From NCBI RefSeq assembly GCF_014193675.1, contig NZ_BLXZ01000001.1, positions 434,001-498,000 of the forward strand: DNA of 64,000 nt, given 5' to 3'. Made by a program: the position numbers and the translations under genes. Origin of the DNA: Geomonas limicola. Lineage in GTDB: Bacteria; Desulfobacterota; Desulfuromonadia; Geobacterales; Geobacteraceae. Positions 1 to 8,907 of this stretch are shown piece after piece. Under the pieces are notes generated by a model that saw only the letters and a list, made by a program, of their open reading frames with translations, had not been told where the DNA came from and did not search any database. How positions within the stretch are numbered: position 1 is the stretch's first letter; each line of letters opens with the position of its first letter.

Positions 1-176
1 GCCAAAAGCGGGATCAGGGTGTTGGGCTCACCAATACTCCCGGTGATCAGCGCATCGCCATAGGCCGGTGCCCCCCCCTTGGGGCGGGCCAGCGACTTCT
101 GTTCGGGAGCACTCTGGCCGCAGGCGGAAAGCTGCAGGGCGACCAGAAGCAGGGTGAACAGGCGACGCAGGGTCAT
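1..176 (-). CDS. Peptide/solute-binding lipoprotein, family 5 (partial, C-terminus outside window)
   Basis: Only the first 58 codons are inside the window. The translation starts with a positively charged, hydrophobic leader ending in LSACGQ, a lipobox, so the product should be an envelope lipoprotein. The mature part contains GSIGEPNTLIPLLA, which resembles the start of the mature domain of family-5 extracellular solute-binding proteins that serve oligopeptide ABC transporters. The ATG (176-174) overlaps the TGA of the upstream TPR gene in an ATGA arrangement, so the two are probably translationally coupled. The family call rests on this short segment; the lipoprotein call is firmer. Confidence 0.7.
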   Translation of the reverse strand, partial: MTLRRLFTLLLVALQLSACGQSAPEQKSLARPKGGAPAYGDALITGSIGEPNTLIPLL

Positions 177-1873
177 TTATCGCTGCTCTCCTGACGGCAG
201 TGCTTGATCTTCTCGGCCAGGTCGGTACGTTCCGGCTCGAGCTTCTGCAGCTTTTTGTAGATGGCAATCGCCTTCTTCGCGAGATGACCCGCGCAATAGG
301 CGTCGGCCAGGTGCCCGAGCACCGTGGCGTCCTCGTCGGAGAGTTCGGCCGCGCGTTCCAGCTGGTAGATCGCCTCCTCGTAACGCTTGAGCTTGAAGTA
401 GGTCCATCCCAGGCTGTCCAGGATGAAGCCGTCGTCGGGCTTCAACTGCACCGCCTTTTTCAGGTAGCCCAGCGCCTCTTCCAGGTTCACCCCCATCTCG
501 GCGTAGGTGTACCCGAGGTAGTTGAGCGCCTGCGGGTCGTTCGGGGTCGCGGCAATGGTCTTCTTCATCATGGCGACCGACTGATCCCGCTCACCGAGCT
601 TGTCGTAGAGGATCCCCAGCCGGAAGGTGACCCGCGGATCGGCCTGCATGGTCTCGTTCATCGACCTGAGCACCTCGACGCCGTCCTTGAAACGCTCCAG
701 CGACTCGTAGAGACCGGCGAGCACCAGGTAGGGTTCGATCTTGGTGGGATCGCGCTTCACCTCGTCCTTCAAAAGCCGCAGCCCCCGGTCCACCTCCCCC
801 TTCTCCTTGTAGAGGTAGGCCAGGTGTCCCAGCGCGTCCAGGTAGTAGGTGGAGCCGACCGGGACCTGGGCAAACTCCGCAATGGCCGAATCAGGCTCTT
901 CCATCTCCTCGTAGGCGGACCCCAGGTAGAAGCGGACCTGGTGCGCGTTCGGCTCGACCGCCAGGATCCCCTTGAAGGTGGTCACCGCCTCGTCGTAGCG
1001 CTCGAGCTCGAGGAGCAACAGGCCGATCTTGCGCTGGGTCTCCAGGCTCTCGCCGCCGTCGCGCTGCAAAAGGGCGAGCGCCTCGTCCAGTTGGCGCTGC
1101 TGGATGTAGAGCTGCGCCAGGTGCTGCACCACGTTCACGTTGGAAGGGTTCACCTCGAGGAGGTTCTTATAGGTCTCGACGGCATCGGCCAACTGCCCCT
1201 GGGTCTCCTGCTGGATCGCCATCTCGATGAGGGCCTGCTCGAAATCGGGCTTGAGTTCGACCGCCTTCTTGTAGTAGGTCAGCGCCTCGCGCGGCAGCCG
1301 CATCTGGTCGTAGGTCTTGGCCAGGTAGTAGTAGCCAAGCGGCGAATCCGGCGCCGCCTTAATGAGTGCCTTAAGGGTGTTGACCGCCTGCTCGTACTCG
1401 AAGTTCTTCAGGTAGAAGATGGCGACGTGCAGGTAGACCTCTTCGCGGGTCGGGTCGAGTTCCATCACCTTCTTCAGGTAGGGGATCGCCTCCTTCTCGC
1501 GCTGCATGGTCACCAGGATATTACCGGCCAGAAGCTGGGCCTGCACCAGGGTCGGGTCCAGCTTGATGGCGGCCTCGCACTCGGCGAGCGCCTCCTCGGG
1601 CTTACTCTGCTGCAGGTAGATCTGGGCCGCCGCGGTGTGCAGCGAGGGTGCGGTCGGGTCCGCTGCCATGGCGCTCTTCAAAAGGGTGAGCGCCCCCTCG
1701 GTGTCCCCCGCCCCGGCACGCAGCCTGGCGAGTGAGAAGAAATAGAGGGTGCGTCCCTCGGTGGTGGTCGCCTCGTAGGGGATCTCCTGGGTGGGGACGG
1801 CAGCGGCATGTTCGGTGGCGCAGGCGGTGAGCAGGGAACACATCAGCAACAGCGCGAGATACTTCGTGGTCAT
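173..1873 (-). CDS. Tetratricopeptide-repeat lipoprotein
   Basis: A 566-residue protein. It begins MTTKYLALLLMCSLLTACAT, a lipoprotein signal with a clear lipobox cysteine, followed by about 14 back-to-back TPR units that fill the rest of the chain (for example YYYLAKTYDQMRLPREALTY and LNYLGYTYAEMGVNLEEALG). TPR solenoids are protein-protein scaffolds, so this is probably a periplasm-facing assembly or interaction protein. An in-frame start at 1981 exists, but the one at 1873 puts the signal peptide at the N-terminus and has an AAGG upstream. It overlaps the downstream binding-protein gene by 4 bases. Specific function unknown. Confidence 0.85.
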   Translation of the reverse strand: MTTKYLALLLMCSLLTACATEHAAAVPTQEIPYEATTTEGRTLYFFSLARLRAGAGDTEGALTLLKSAMAADPTAPSLHTAAAQIYLQQSKPEEALAECEAAIKLDPTLVQAQLLAGNILVTMQREKEAIPYLKKVMELDPTREEVYLHVAIFYLKNFEYEQAVNTLKALIKAAPDSPLGYYYLAKTYDQMRLPREALTYYKKAVELKPDFEQALIEMAIQQETQGQLADAVETYKNLLEVNPSNVNVVQHLAQLYIQQRQLDEALALLQRDGGESLETQRKIGLLLLELERYDEAVTTFKGILAVEPNAHQVRFYLGSAYEEMEEPDSAIAEFAQVPVGSTYYLDALGHLAYLYKEKGEVDRGLRLLKDEVKRDPTKIEPYLVLAGLYESLERFKDGVEVLRSMNETMQADPRVTFRLGILYDKLGERDQSVAMMKKTIAATPNDPQALNYLGYTYAEMGVNLEEALGYLKKAVQLKPDDGFILDSLGWTYFKLKRYEEAIYQLERAAELSDEDATVLGHLADAYCAGHLAKKAIAIYKKLQKLEPERTDLAEKIKHCRQESSDK

Positions 1874-2026
1874 GGGGTACCTTGGATTCCGTGGTAGGTA
1901 TGGGCGCGAACCAAAAAAACGCGACACCGGCCAGGACACATTATCCTGCAGATGGCGCGATATCACATGAAAAACTAGCATAATTAGGTAGCAGCGTCAA
2001 ACACCAATTGCTTTCCAATTAGCGAC

Positions 2027-2054
2027 TTGCGACGCGTCGCTACCGTGGTACAAT
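2027..2054 (+). promoter_or_regulatory. Probable sigma-70 promoter with palindromic spacer
   Basis: TTGCGA (2027-2032) and TACAAT (2049-2054) are 16 bases apart and lie 33 bases before the ATG at 2087. The spacer region holds a perfect 12-base palindrome, GCGACGCGTCGC (2029-2040), that could be an operator. Inferred from sequence only. Confidence 0.5.
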
Positions 2055-2086
2055 TCTCAAATAAAATCATCAGGTTAAGGCCAGCC

Positions 2087-3643
2087 ATGATCCGCAAGCT
2101 GAAAAAATCGCTACTTAAACCTACCGCATATCCGGCACCGACGACGGCCGTTTCTCTCATTGAGACGCATGTTTCGTATATTTTCATTACAGATGAGCTG
2201 GTGTACAAGGTCAAAAAGCCGGTGGATTTCGGTTTTCTCAACTTCACCACCCTGGACCGCCGCCGCTTCTACTGCGAAGAGGAAGTGCGCCTGAACCGCC
2301 GGCTCTGCCCCGATATCTACCTGGGTGTCGTGGAACTGCGTCAGGGGCAGGAAGGGCTCCGCTTCGAGGGGACCGGGACCCTCGTGGACTATGCCGTGAA
2401 GATGAAGCGACTCCCCGAGGAGCGCATGCTGCAGCGCATCGTCGAGCGCGGTGAGCTCGCCCTGGAACAGCTCGATGAGCTCGCCCGGGTAATCGCCGCC
2501 TTTCACCTGGAAGCGGCGCGCGGCCCCCACATCGACGAGTTGGGGAGTGTCGCGGCCATCCGGGCCAACTGGACCGAGAATTTCCAGCAGATCGCACCCT
2601 ACCTGGGACGCACCATAAGCCGCGGCGACCTCGCCTTTATTGAGCAGTGGATAGCGGAGTTCCTCGATACCCGGCAGGGGCTTTTACAGCAGCGGGTCGC
2701 CGAGGGGTACATCCGCGAGTGCGACGGCGACCTGCACCTGGGCAACATCTGCCTGACCGACCGGGTCTGCATCTTCGACTGCATCGAGTTCAACGAACGT
2801 TTCCGCTACAGCGACACGGCGGCCGACGTGGCCTTCCTGCTCATGGACCTCGACAACCTGGGACACCCGGAGTTCTGCGAGCCGTTTCTCCAGCGCTACC
2901 AGGAGACGACCGGCGACCACGGTCTCACCGAGGTGCTCGACTTCTACCGGATCTACCGGGCCTTCGTGCGCGGCAAGGTGACCAGCCTGAGGCTTTCGGA
3001 GGAGCTTTCCGAGGAGGAGGCCGGCAAACTCGCGGCAGCGGCGAACCGCTACTTCCGCCTGGCCCGCGGCTACTGTCTGCGCGAGCGTCTCGCCCCCATG
3101 CTCATCGTCACCTGTGGGGTGATGGGAAGCGGCAAGAGCGCCCTGGCGGGCGAACTGTGCCGCGACCTGGGGCTCACCCTTTTGAGTTCCGACCGGGTGC
3201 GCAAGGCGCTTGCCGGCCGCGCCCCCACCGAGAGGGGCAAGGAAGGTTACGGCGCAGGGATCTATTCCCCGGAGAGTAGCGAGGCTACCTACCGGGCACT
3301 TCTGGAACGCGCACGGGAGGAGCTGGTCCGGGGACACGGCGTGGTGGTGGATGCCACCTTCCGACGCCGCGGGGACCGCGCCGCCTTTCAGGCACTGGCC
3401 GAAAGCCTCGGGGTGCCCTACCACCTGGTCGAGATCCGCTGCGAGCGCGAAGTGCTGGCCCGGCGCCTGCGCGAGCGCAGCCTGGATCCCAGCGTCGTTT
3501 CCGACGGCCGAGTGGAGTTCCTGGAGCGCCAGCTGGCCGAGTTCGAGGCACCAGGCCCGGGAGAGGCGCTGGTGGTGGACAGTGGCCTGCCGCTTGACCA
3601 GGAGGTGGACCAGGTGCTCGAGGGGCTGGGGGTATTGCCATGA
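2087..3643 (+). CDS. Bifunctional aminoglycoside-phosphotransferase-like / P-loop kinase protein
   Basis: A 518-residue two-domain protein. The N-terminal ~330 residues resemble APH/choline-kinase-type phosphotransferases: GDLHLGNIC carries the catalytic-loop pattern and IFDCIEFN the metal-binding segment. The C-terminal ~170 residues are a P-loop kinase with Walker A GVMGSGKSAL followed by LLSSDRVRK and VVVDATFRR, as in zeta-toxin or gluconate-kinase-like enzymes. This fusion is a recognised family of unknown substrate. The ATG at 2087 was chosen over 2027 because it follows the promoter and has AAGG upstream. Its stop overlaps the next gene by 4 bases, so it heads the operon. Confidence 0.85.
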   Translation: MIRKLKKSLLKPTAYPAPTTAVSLIETHVSYIFITDELVYKVKKPVDFGFLNFTTLDRRRFYCEEEVRLNRRLCPDIYLGVVELRQGQEGLRFEGTGTLVDYAVKMKRLPEERMLQRIVERGELALEQLDELARVIAAFHLEAARGPHIDELGSVAAIRANWTENFQQIAPYLGRTISRGDLAFIEQWIAEFLDTRQGLLQQRVAEGYIRECDGDLHLGNICLTDRVCIFDCIEFNERFRYSDTAADVAFLLMDLDNLGHPEFCEPFLQRYQETTGDHGLTEVLDFYRIYRAFVRGKVTSLRLSEELSEEEAGKLAAAANRYFRLARGYCLRERLAPMLIVTCGVMGSGKSALAGELCRDLGLTLLSSDRVRKALAGRAPTERGKEGYGAGIYSPESSEATYRALLERAREELVRGHGVVVDATFRRRGDRAAFQALAESLGVPYHLVEIRCEREVLARRLRERSLDPSVVSDGRVEFLERQLAEFEAPGPGEALVVDSGLPLDQEVDQVLEGLGVLP

Positions 3644-3885
3644 AGACGCGGCTGAGGGACGGGGTCATCAAGAAGCTCAAGCTCACCGACAGCTGGGTGA
3701 TCTGTTTCGTCCTGGGCTTCATCATGATGAACTACCCCTTCATCAGCATTTTCAACAAGCCGCTGCGCCCCTTCGGCATCCCCCTGCTCTACCTGTACCT
3801 GCTGTTAGGCTGGGTCTGCTCCATCTTCATCGTGTACCTGTTCAGCCGCGCCGAGCGGCATAAAAGCGACAAGGAACGCAGCTGA
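3640..3885 (+). CDS. Small two-helix membrane protein
   Basis: An 81-residue protein with two hydrophobic segments (about residues 15-36 and 45-69) and charged ends. Its ATG overlaps the preceding stop (ATGA) and its TGA overlaps the ATG of the transporter-phosphatase, so all three are tightly coupled. Small two-helix proteins such as DUF4212 commonly precede sodium/solute symporter genes and act as accessory subunits. The position fits that role, but I do not recognise a firm family match. Function is inferred from context only. Confidence 0.8.
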   Translation: MKTRLRDGVIKKLKLTDSWVICFVLGFIMMNYPFISIFNKPLRPFGIPLLYLYLLLGWVCSIFIVYLFSRAERHKSDKERS

Positions 3886-6800
3886 TGCTGAATGTCGATC
3901 TGGTCTGGGGCACCGCGCTCCTCTACATTGCGCTTTTATTCCTGGTCGCCTACTACGCCGACCAGCGCCAGAAGCAGGGGCGCTCGCTCACCGCGAACCC
4001 GACGGTCTACGCCCTCTCCATCACGGTCTACGCGACCTCCTGGACCTACTACGGCAGCGTCGGCAAGGCGGCCACCAGCGGCATCGACTTCCTCCCCATC
4101 TACCTGGGCCCCACCCTCACCGCATTCTCCTGGTGGTTTTTGCTGAAGAAGATCGTGAGGATCTCCAAGCAGAACAACATCACCTCCATCGCCGACTTCA
4201 TAAGTTCGCGCTACGGCCGCAGCCAGTGGCTGGGCGCCCTGATCACCGTGATCACCCTGATGGGGATCATGCCCTACATCGCCCTCCAACTGCGGGCCGT
4301 CTCCACCTCGTTCGCCATCATCACCGGGTACCACGACTTCCACTTCGGCTTCTTGGAGAGCATCTCCCCCTTCTCGCCGCATCCGGGGATTTTTTCGGCC
4401 CTCCTGTTGGGGATCTTCAGCACCATCTTCGGCGCGCGGCACCTGGTCTCGGCCGAGCGTCACGAGGGGCTCGTCGCGGTCATCGCGCTCGAATCGATCG
4501 TCAAGCTGGTCGCCTTTTTGAGCGTGGGGATCTTTCTCACCTACGGCGTCTTCGACGGCATGGCGGACCTCTTTGAGCGACTGTACGAGCGCGACCCGGC
4601 ACTTCTCGTCCGGCTCACCACACTGGGGAGCCCCGGCGGCAACTCCTACGCCTCGATGTGCACCGTGCTACTCCTCTCCATGAGCGCCGTGATGCTGTTG
4701 CCGCGCCAGTTTCAGGTGATGGTGTTGGAAAATTCCGACGAGAGCCACCTGAACCAGGCAGCCTGGCGCTTTCCCGCCTATATGTTCCTGATGAACCTCT
4801 TCGTGATGCCGATCGCACTTGCCGGTATCCTGTTGACCGGCGGCGTGCGCGGGGCGGACTACTTCGTGCTCACCCTCCCCATGCAGGAAGGCCACCAGTG
4901 GCTTGCCCTGGTGGCCTTCCTGGGGGGCTTCTCCGCCTCCGCCGGCATGGTCATGGTGGAAAGCGTCGCCGTGTCCACCATGCTCTTCAACCACGTGCTG
5001 ATGCCGGTGGTGACCAGCTTCAAGCCGCAGAACTGGTTCCCGGCGCTGCTCATCACCCTGAAGCGGGCCGGCATCATCCTGGTGGTGCTTTTGGGGTACC
5101 AGTACCAGGCCATCGTGGGTGACAGCTACACGCTCGCGAACATGGGGCTCATCTCTTTTTCGGCGGCGACGCAGTTCGCCCCGGCGCTCATCGGCGGTCT
5201 CTACTGGCCGCGGGGTAACCGCACGGGCGCCATCGCCGGGCTCGTATTGGGCTTTGCCATCTGGTTCTACACCCTGTTGCTCCCGTCACTGGTACACGCC
5301 GGCTGGTGGGACACCAACCTCCTGGTCTCCGGCCCCTTCGGGATCGAACTGCTGCGCCCCCAGGGGCTCTTCGGGATGACCGCCCTCGACCCCTTGAGCC
5401 ATGCCCTGTTCTGGAGCATGTTCCTGAACATCTCGGCCTACCTTGCCTTCTCCATCCTCTGCGGCCAAAGCGAGAAAGAGCGCGACCAGGTGAAGAAGTT
5501 CGTCCAGGTCTTCGCACCGGAGAACGGCTCGCCACACCGCGAAACCAAGAGGCTCTCCAAACCGGTCACCATCGTACAGTTCGTCAACCTCATGTCCAAG
5601 TTCATCGGAGAGCCCCAGGCCCACGCGGCGATCGCCGAGTACCTGGGCGAGCGGGAGATCGACGGGCGCGGCGGGGTCTCCGAGTTCGAACTTCCCAACC
5701 TGAAGCGCTTCGTGGAAAAGACGCTGGCGGCGTCACTGGGTGGAGCTGCGGCCGGCGCGGTAGTTGAGAGTTTTCTCTCCGACATCGGCAGCCGCATGGA
5801 GTCGGTCTACGATATCTTCTCGACGGTGCGCACCTCGCGCGACCAGAGCCGCGAGGCCCTCTACGTGCGGCTGAGGGCCTCGGAAATCATGAACCGCTCC
5901 CTGGATCTCGACATCATCATCGAGGACCTGCTCACCCTGATTCTGCGCGAATTCAAGCTCGACCTGTGCGTGGTCAGGCTTTTGAACGAGACAGGGCGCC
6001 TGGAGGTGCGCACCTACAAGGGCGAAGGTGGCGCCGAGCTCACCGCCGAGGAACGCCTCCTGGAGATCGACACCCACGTGGGGGAGGCCTTCTTGGGACG
6101 GCGCCCGGAGTTTTTCAACGACACCGCCTTCATCAGCAAACCCTTTGCCAAGGAGATCTTCCAGCGCGAGGGGATCAAGTCGTTTGCCCACATCCCGATT
6201 GCCAGCGAAGGCGCACCGCCGGTGGGGGTCCTCTCGGTGTTCTCCCGTTCCATCGTAGGGCTTTTCACCGAACAGTTCGTGGAGCTTCTGGAGAGCCTTG
6301 CCGGGCAGCTCGCCCAGGCAGTGCATATCGTCAACGAACGCGAGGCGCGCGAACGGGAACGCGAGCAGAAAGAGGCGGCACTTCTGGAGAACGCCCGGGT
6401 GACCCGGGACCTCGAACTCGCCAAGCAGATCCAGCTGTCGCTCTTGCCCCTCGAGCCCCCCGGCGTCCCCGGGGTGAGCCTCGCCTGCCGCTGCGTGCCG
6501 GCAAGCCACGTGGGGGGCGACTACTACGACTTCTTCCCGCGCGGCGGGGAACTCGTCGACCTGGTGATGGCCGACGTCTCCGGGCACAGCGTCGGAGCCG
6601 CCCTCATCATGGTCGAGACCCGCAGCGTGTTGCGCGCCCAGATGCAGGCGATCCGCTCCCCGAGCGAGGTCCTGGGGGTGTTGAACAACCTGCTCTACGA
6701 CGACCTGAGCCGCGCAGAACTCTTCATCACCATGTTCTGCGGCAAGTACGACACCGCACGCCGGGTCCTCACCTTCTCCAACGCCGGGCACACCCGTCCC

Positions 6801-7121
6801 CTGCTCTTGCGTGAGGGGGGATGGCAGGAACTCGACGCCGACGGCCTGATACTGGGGGTGGAGAAACGGGTGGTCTTCGAGGAAAAGACTGTGCAACTCG
6901 CCCCCGGGGATCTCCTGTTCCTCTACACCGACGGCATCATCGAAAACGAGAACAAGGAAGGCGAGTTTTTCGGGGTTCCCCGGCTGTGCGACCTGTTGAC
7001 CGAACTGCACCACGAGCCCGCCGAGGCGATCATCGAGGAAGTGCTCGCAAGGCTCAATGCCTTCTCCGCCCCGCGTCCTTTACAGGATGATGTTTCCATG
7101 GTAGTCATGAAGGTGCATTAG
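3885..7121 (+). CDS. Sodium/solute symporter-like protein fused to STAC, GAF and PP2C (SpoIIE-type) phosphatase
   Basis: A 1078-residue multidomain membrane protein. Residues ~1-535 are a multi-helix SSF (sodium/solute symporter) domain. Residues ~560-620 look like STAC, the linker found between SSF and signalling domains in CbrA-type kinases. Residues ~660-810 form a GAF domain. Residues ~840-1078 are a SpoIIE-type PP2C phosphatase with the metal-binding motifs GGDYYDF, MADVSGHSVGAAL and TDGIIE and a C-terminal DDVSMVV. Transport or binding of a solute may therefore control dephosphorylation of a STAS protein. The STAS gene and an RsbW-like kinase gene follow directly, completing a partner-switching module. 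CbrA has a histidine kinase where this protein has a phosphatase. The substrate cannot be read from the sequence. Confidence 0.9.
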   Translation: MLNVDLVWGTALLYIALLFLVAYYADQRQKQGRSLTANPTVYALSITVYATSWTYYGSVGKAATSGIDFLPIYLGPTLTAFSWWFLLKKIVRISKQNNITSIADFISSRYGRSQWLGALITVITLMGIMPYIALQLRAVSTSFAIITGYHDFHFGFLESISPFSPHPGIFSALLLGIFSTIFGARHLVSAERHEGLVAVIALESIVKLVAFLSVGIFLTYGVFDGMADLFERLYERDPALLVRLTTLGSPGGNSYASMCTVLLLSMSAVMLLPRQFQVMVLENSDESHLNQAAWRFPAYMFLMNLFVMPIALAGILLTGGVRGADYFVLTLPMQEGHQWLALVAFLGGFSASAGMVMVESVAVSTMLFNHVLMPVVTSFKPQNWFPALLITLKRAGIILVVLLGYQYQAIVGDSYTLANMGLISFSAATQFAPALIGGLYWPRGNRTGAIAGLVLGFAIWFYTLLLPSLVHAGWWDTNLLVSGPFGIELLRPQGLFGMTALDPLSHALFWSMFLNISAYLAFSILCGQSEKERDQVKKFVQVFAPENGSPHRETKRLSKPVTIVQFVNLMSKFIGEPQAHAAIAEYLGEREIDGRGGVSEFELPNLKRFVEKTLAASLGGAAAGAVVESFLSDIGSRMESVYDIFSTVRTSRDQSREALYVRLRASEIMNRSLDLDIIIEDLLTLILREFKLDLCVVRLLNETGRLEVRTYKGEGGAELTAEERLLEIDTHVGEAFLGRRPEFFNDTAFISKPFAKEIFQREGIKSFAHIPIASEGAPPVGVLSVFSRSIVGLFTEQFVELLESLAGQLAQAVHIVNEREAREREREQKEAALLENARVTRDLELAKQIQLSLLPLEPPGVPGVSLACRCVPASHVGGDYYDFFPRGGELVDLVMADVSGHSVGAALIMVETRSVLRAQMQAIRSPSEVLGVLNNLLYDDLSRAELFITMFCGKYDTARRVLTFSNAGHTRPLLLREGGWQELDADGLILGVEKRVVFEEKTVQLAPGDLLFLYTDGIIENENKEGEFFGVPRLCDLLTELHHEPAEAIIEEVLARLNAFSAPRPLQDDVSMVVMKVH

Positions 7122-7206
7122 CCGGAGGCTTTAGGCGTCCTTGCCAAAAAGCACCGGTTATAGCACAATGATTTTGAGCTTATCGGACCTCACAAAGGAG
7201 AATGCC

Positions 7207-7545
7207 ATGAATCTGGAACAAGAAACGAGGAACGACATAGTCATTCTCTACGTAAAGGAGGAGCGTCTGGATGCGCACAACTCGGTCGATCTGAAAGCTG
7301 CGGTCCAGAAGCTGTTTGAGGAAGGCAAGAAGAACGTACTGGTAGATCTTAAAGAAGTGCGTTTCATTGACAGTTCCGGATTGGGTGCATTGGTCTCCGG
7401 CTTCAAAAATGCCATCTCGCACCAGGGCAACCTGAAACTGTCGTCGCTGCAGTCCCAGGTCAAGTCGATGTTCGAGCTGACCCGTCTGCACCGGGTTTTC
7501 GAGATATTCCCCTCCGCACCGGAAGCCGTCGAGAACTTCCAGTAA
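7207..7545 (+). CDS. STAS-domain anti-sigma factor antagonist
   Basis: A 112-residue single STAS domain of the SpoIIAA/RsbV type. The signature segment VRFIDSSGLGALVSG carries the serine pair normally phosphorylated by the partner kinase. The start at 7207 was chosen because AAAGGAG lies just upstream and it gives the usual family length; an upstream ATG at 7141 would add an unlikely leader. It lies between the PP2C phosphatase and the RsbW-like kinase, so it is the expected shared substrate: phosphorylated by one, dephosphorylated by the other. The final target (sigma factor or another effector) is not in the window. Confidence 0.93.
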   Translation: MNLEQETRNDIVILYVKEERLDAHNSVDLKAAVQKLFEEGKKNVLVDLKEVRFIDSSGLGALVSGFKNAISHQGNLKLSSLQSQVKSMFELTRLHRVFEIFPSAPEAVENFQ

Positions 7546-7559
7546 GAGCGAGGCACCAG

Positions 7560-7985
7560 ATGGAAGGCAATGCGATCGAGGTGGACATCAAGGTCCCCAA
7601 CAAGACCCGGTACCTGAGCCTGATCGGCAGGATCGGGGAGGACATCGCCCGCGAGCTGGAGCGCTACAGCGGGGACCGGGAGACCTTGGCCTACCACCTG
7701 AACCTGGTGCTCACCGAGGCGATGGTGAACGCCATCAAGCACGCCGGCCCCAAAGAGCCGGAGAAGCTGGTCCGCATCGTCATCACCATCCGCCTCGATG
7801 ACCTGACCATCCGGGTCTACGACGACGGCCAGGGTTTCGACATCAACTCGATCCCGCCGCCCAACTTCGAAGAACTTGAGGACCGGGGGCGCGGCATCTT
7901 CCTGATCCGCTCGCTGATGGATTCGGTTTCCTACCGAAAGAACTGCAAGGAGAACATCCTGGAGATGAAGAAGAAGCTGGTGTAA
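7560..7985 (+). CDS. Anti-sigma regulatory factor / serine kinase, RsbW-like
   Basis: A 141-residue GHKL ATPase of the HATPase_c_2 group. The N box is visible as EAMVNAIKHA, the G1 box as DDGQGFD and the G2 region as RGRGIFLIRSLMD. Such proteins phosphorylate a STAS antagonist and sequester a partner when the antagonist is phosphorylated. It starts 15 bases after the STAS stop with GAGG upstream and is the last gene of the operon; the convergent lgt gene ends 5 bases beyond it. No sigma factor gene is adjacent, so the output may be non-transcriptional. Confidence 0.92.
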   Translation: MEGNAIEVDIKVPNKTRYLSLIGRIGEDIARELERYSGDRETLAYHLNLVLTEAMVNAIKHAGPKEPEKLVRIVITIRLDDLTIRVYDDGQGFDINSIPPPNFEELEDRGRGIFLIRSLMDSVSYRKNCKENILEMKKKLV

Positions 7986-7990
7986 CCCAC

Positions 7991-8764
7991 CTACCCCTTA
8001 CGCACGCGGTAGATCACCATCGCGACCCCCACGAGAAACATGGGAAGACTCAAAAGTTGCCCCATGGAAAGCCCCCCCGCCAGAAAGCCGAGCTGAGCGT
8101 CGGGTTCCCGGACGAACTCCACCAGGAACCGGAAAAGCCCGTAGAGCCCGATGAAGGACCAGAACACCACCCCTTCCTGTTTCACCCGGTGCGAGATGAT
8201 CCAGAGCACCAGGAACATCACCGGCCCTTCCAAGAACGCCTCGTAGAGCTGCGAGGGGTGCCGCGGCAGCGGTCCGCCGGTCGGGAAAACCATACCCCAG
8301 GGGACGTCGGTGATCCGGCCGTAGAGTTCGCCGTTGATGAAGTTGCCGATGCGCCCAAGCCCCAGCCCCACCGGACCGGCCAGGAATCCGATGTCGGCGA
8401 TCTGGTAGAAGCGGATCTTGCGTTTGCGCAGGTAGATGAACCCGCCGACGATGGCGCCGGTGAGCCCGCCATGGAAGGACATCCCCCCTTCCCAGACCGC
8501 GAAGAGTTTCAGGGGATGCTCGAGATAGTAGGAGAAGTTGTAGAACAGGATGTAACCCAGGCGCCCGCCGAGGATGACCCCCATGGCCACGGTGAAGATG
8601 AGGTCAGCGACGTCGTCCTTGGTAAGCGGCAGCCCCTTCCGCTTCACGCCTGCCGAGATGATGAAGTAGGCGGCGATGAAGCCGCAGATGTACATCAGTC
8701 CGTACCAGCGAAATTCCAGCGGTCCCAGTTTGAGGAACACCGGGTCGATATGGGGAAAAGTCAT
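7991..8764 (-). CDS. lgt: Prolipoprotein diacylglyceryl transferase
   Basis: A 257-residue integral membrane enzyme that transfers diacylglycerol from phosphatidylglycerol to the lipobox cysteine of prolipoproteins, the first step of lipoprotein maturation. The Lgt signature GRIGNFINGELYGR is present, as are the N-terminal HIDPVFLKLGPLEFRWYGLM segment and the conserved FHGGLTGA loop. Length is normal for the family. It is convergent with the partner-switching operon, with only 5 bases between stops. Several predicted lipoproteins in this window would be its substrates. Confidence 0.97.
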   Translation of the reverse strand: MTFPHIDPVFLKLGPLEFRWYGLMYICGFIAAYFIISAGVKRKGLPLTKDDVADLIFTVAMGVILGGRLGYILFYNFSYYLEHPLKLFAVWEGGMSFHGGLTGAIVGGFIYLRKRKIRFYQIADIGFLAGPVGLGLGRIGNFINGELYGRITDVPWGMVFPTGGPLPRHPSQLYEAFLEGPVMFLVLWIISHRVKQEGVVFWSFIGLYGLFRFLVEFVREPDAQLGFLAGGLSMGQLLSLPMFLVGVAMVIYRVRKG

Positions 8765-8842
8765 GCACGTGCTCCAGGTTGTAGTGGGGCTGCTAAGCTA
8801 GCAGCAAACTGGCGGGGTGTCAATCGCGGCCGCCAACAGGCA

Positions 8843-8867
8843 CCCCGCCGTTACAACGACGGCGGGG
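8843..8867 (-). terminator. GC-rich hairpin between DUF4124 gene and lgt
   Basis: CCCCGCCG (8843-8850) can pair with CGGCGGGG (8860-8867) around a 9-base loop. There is no T-run, so it is at best a weak terminator or an RNA-processing hairpin. Confidence 0.35.
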
Positions 8868-8907
8868 GCACCCTTTGGAAAACTGGCGAGAGAGGTAGGG
8901 TCTGCGG

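Noticed and set aside
200..1735. 511-codon open frame on the plus strand over the TPR lipoprotein gene
   Set aside because: It mirrors the TPR gene on the other strand, gives a low-complexity leucine/valine-rich protein, and has no ribosome-binding site.
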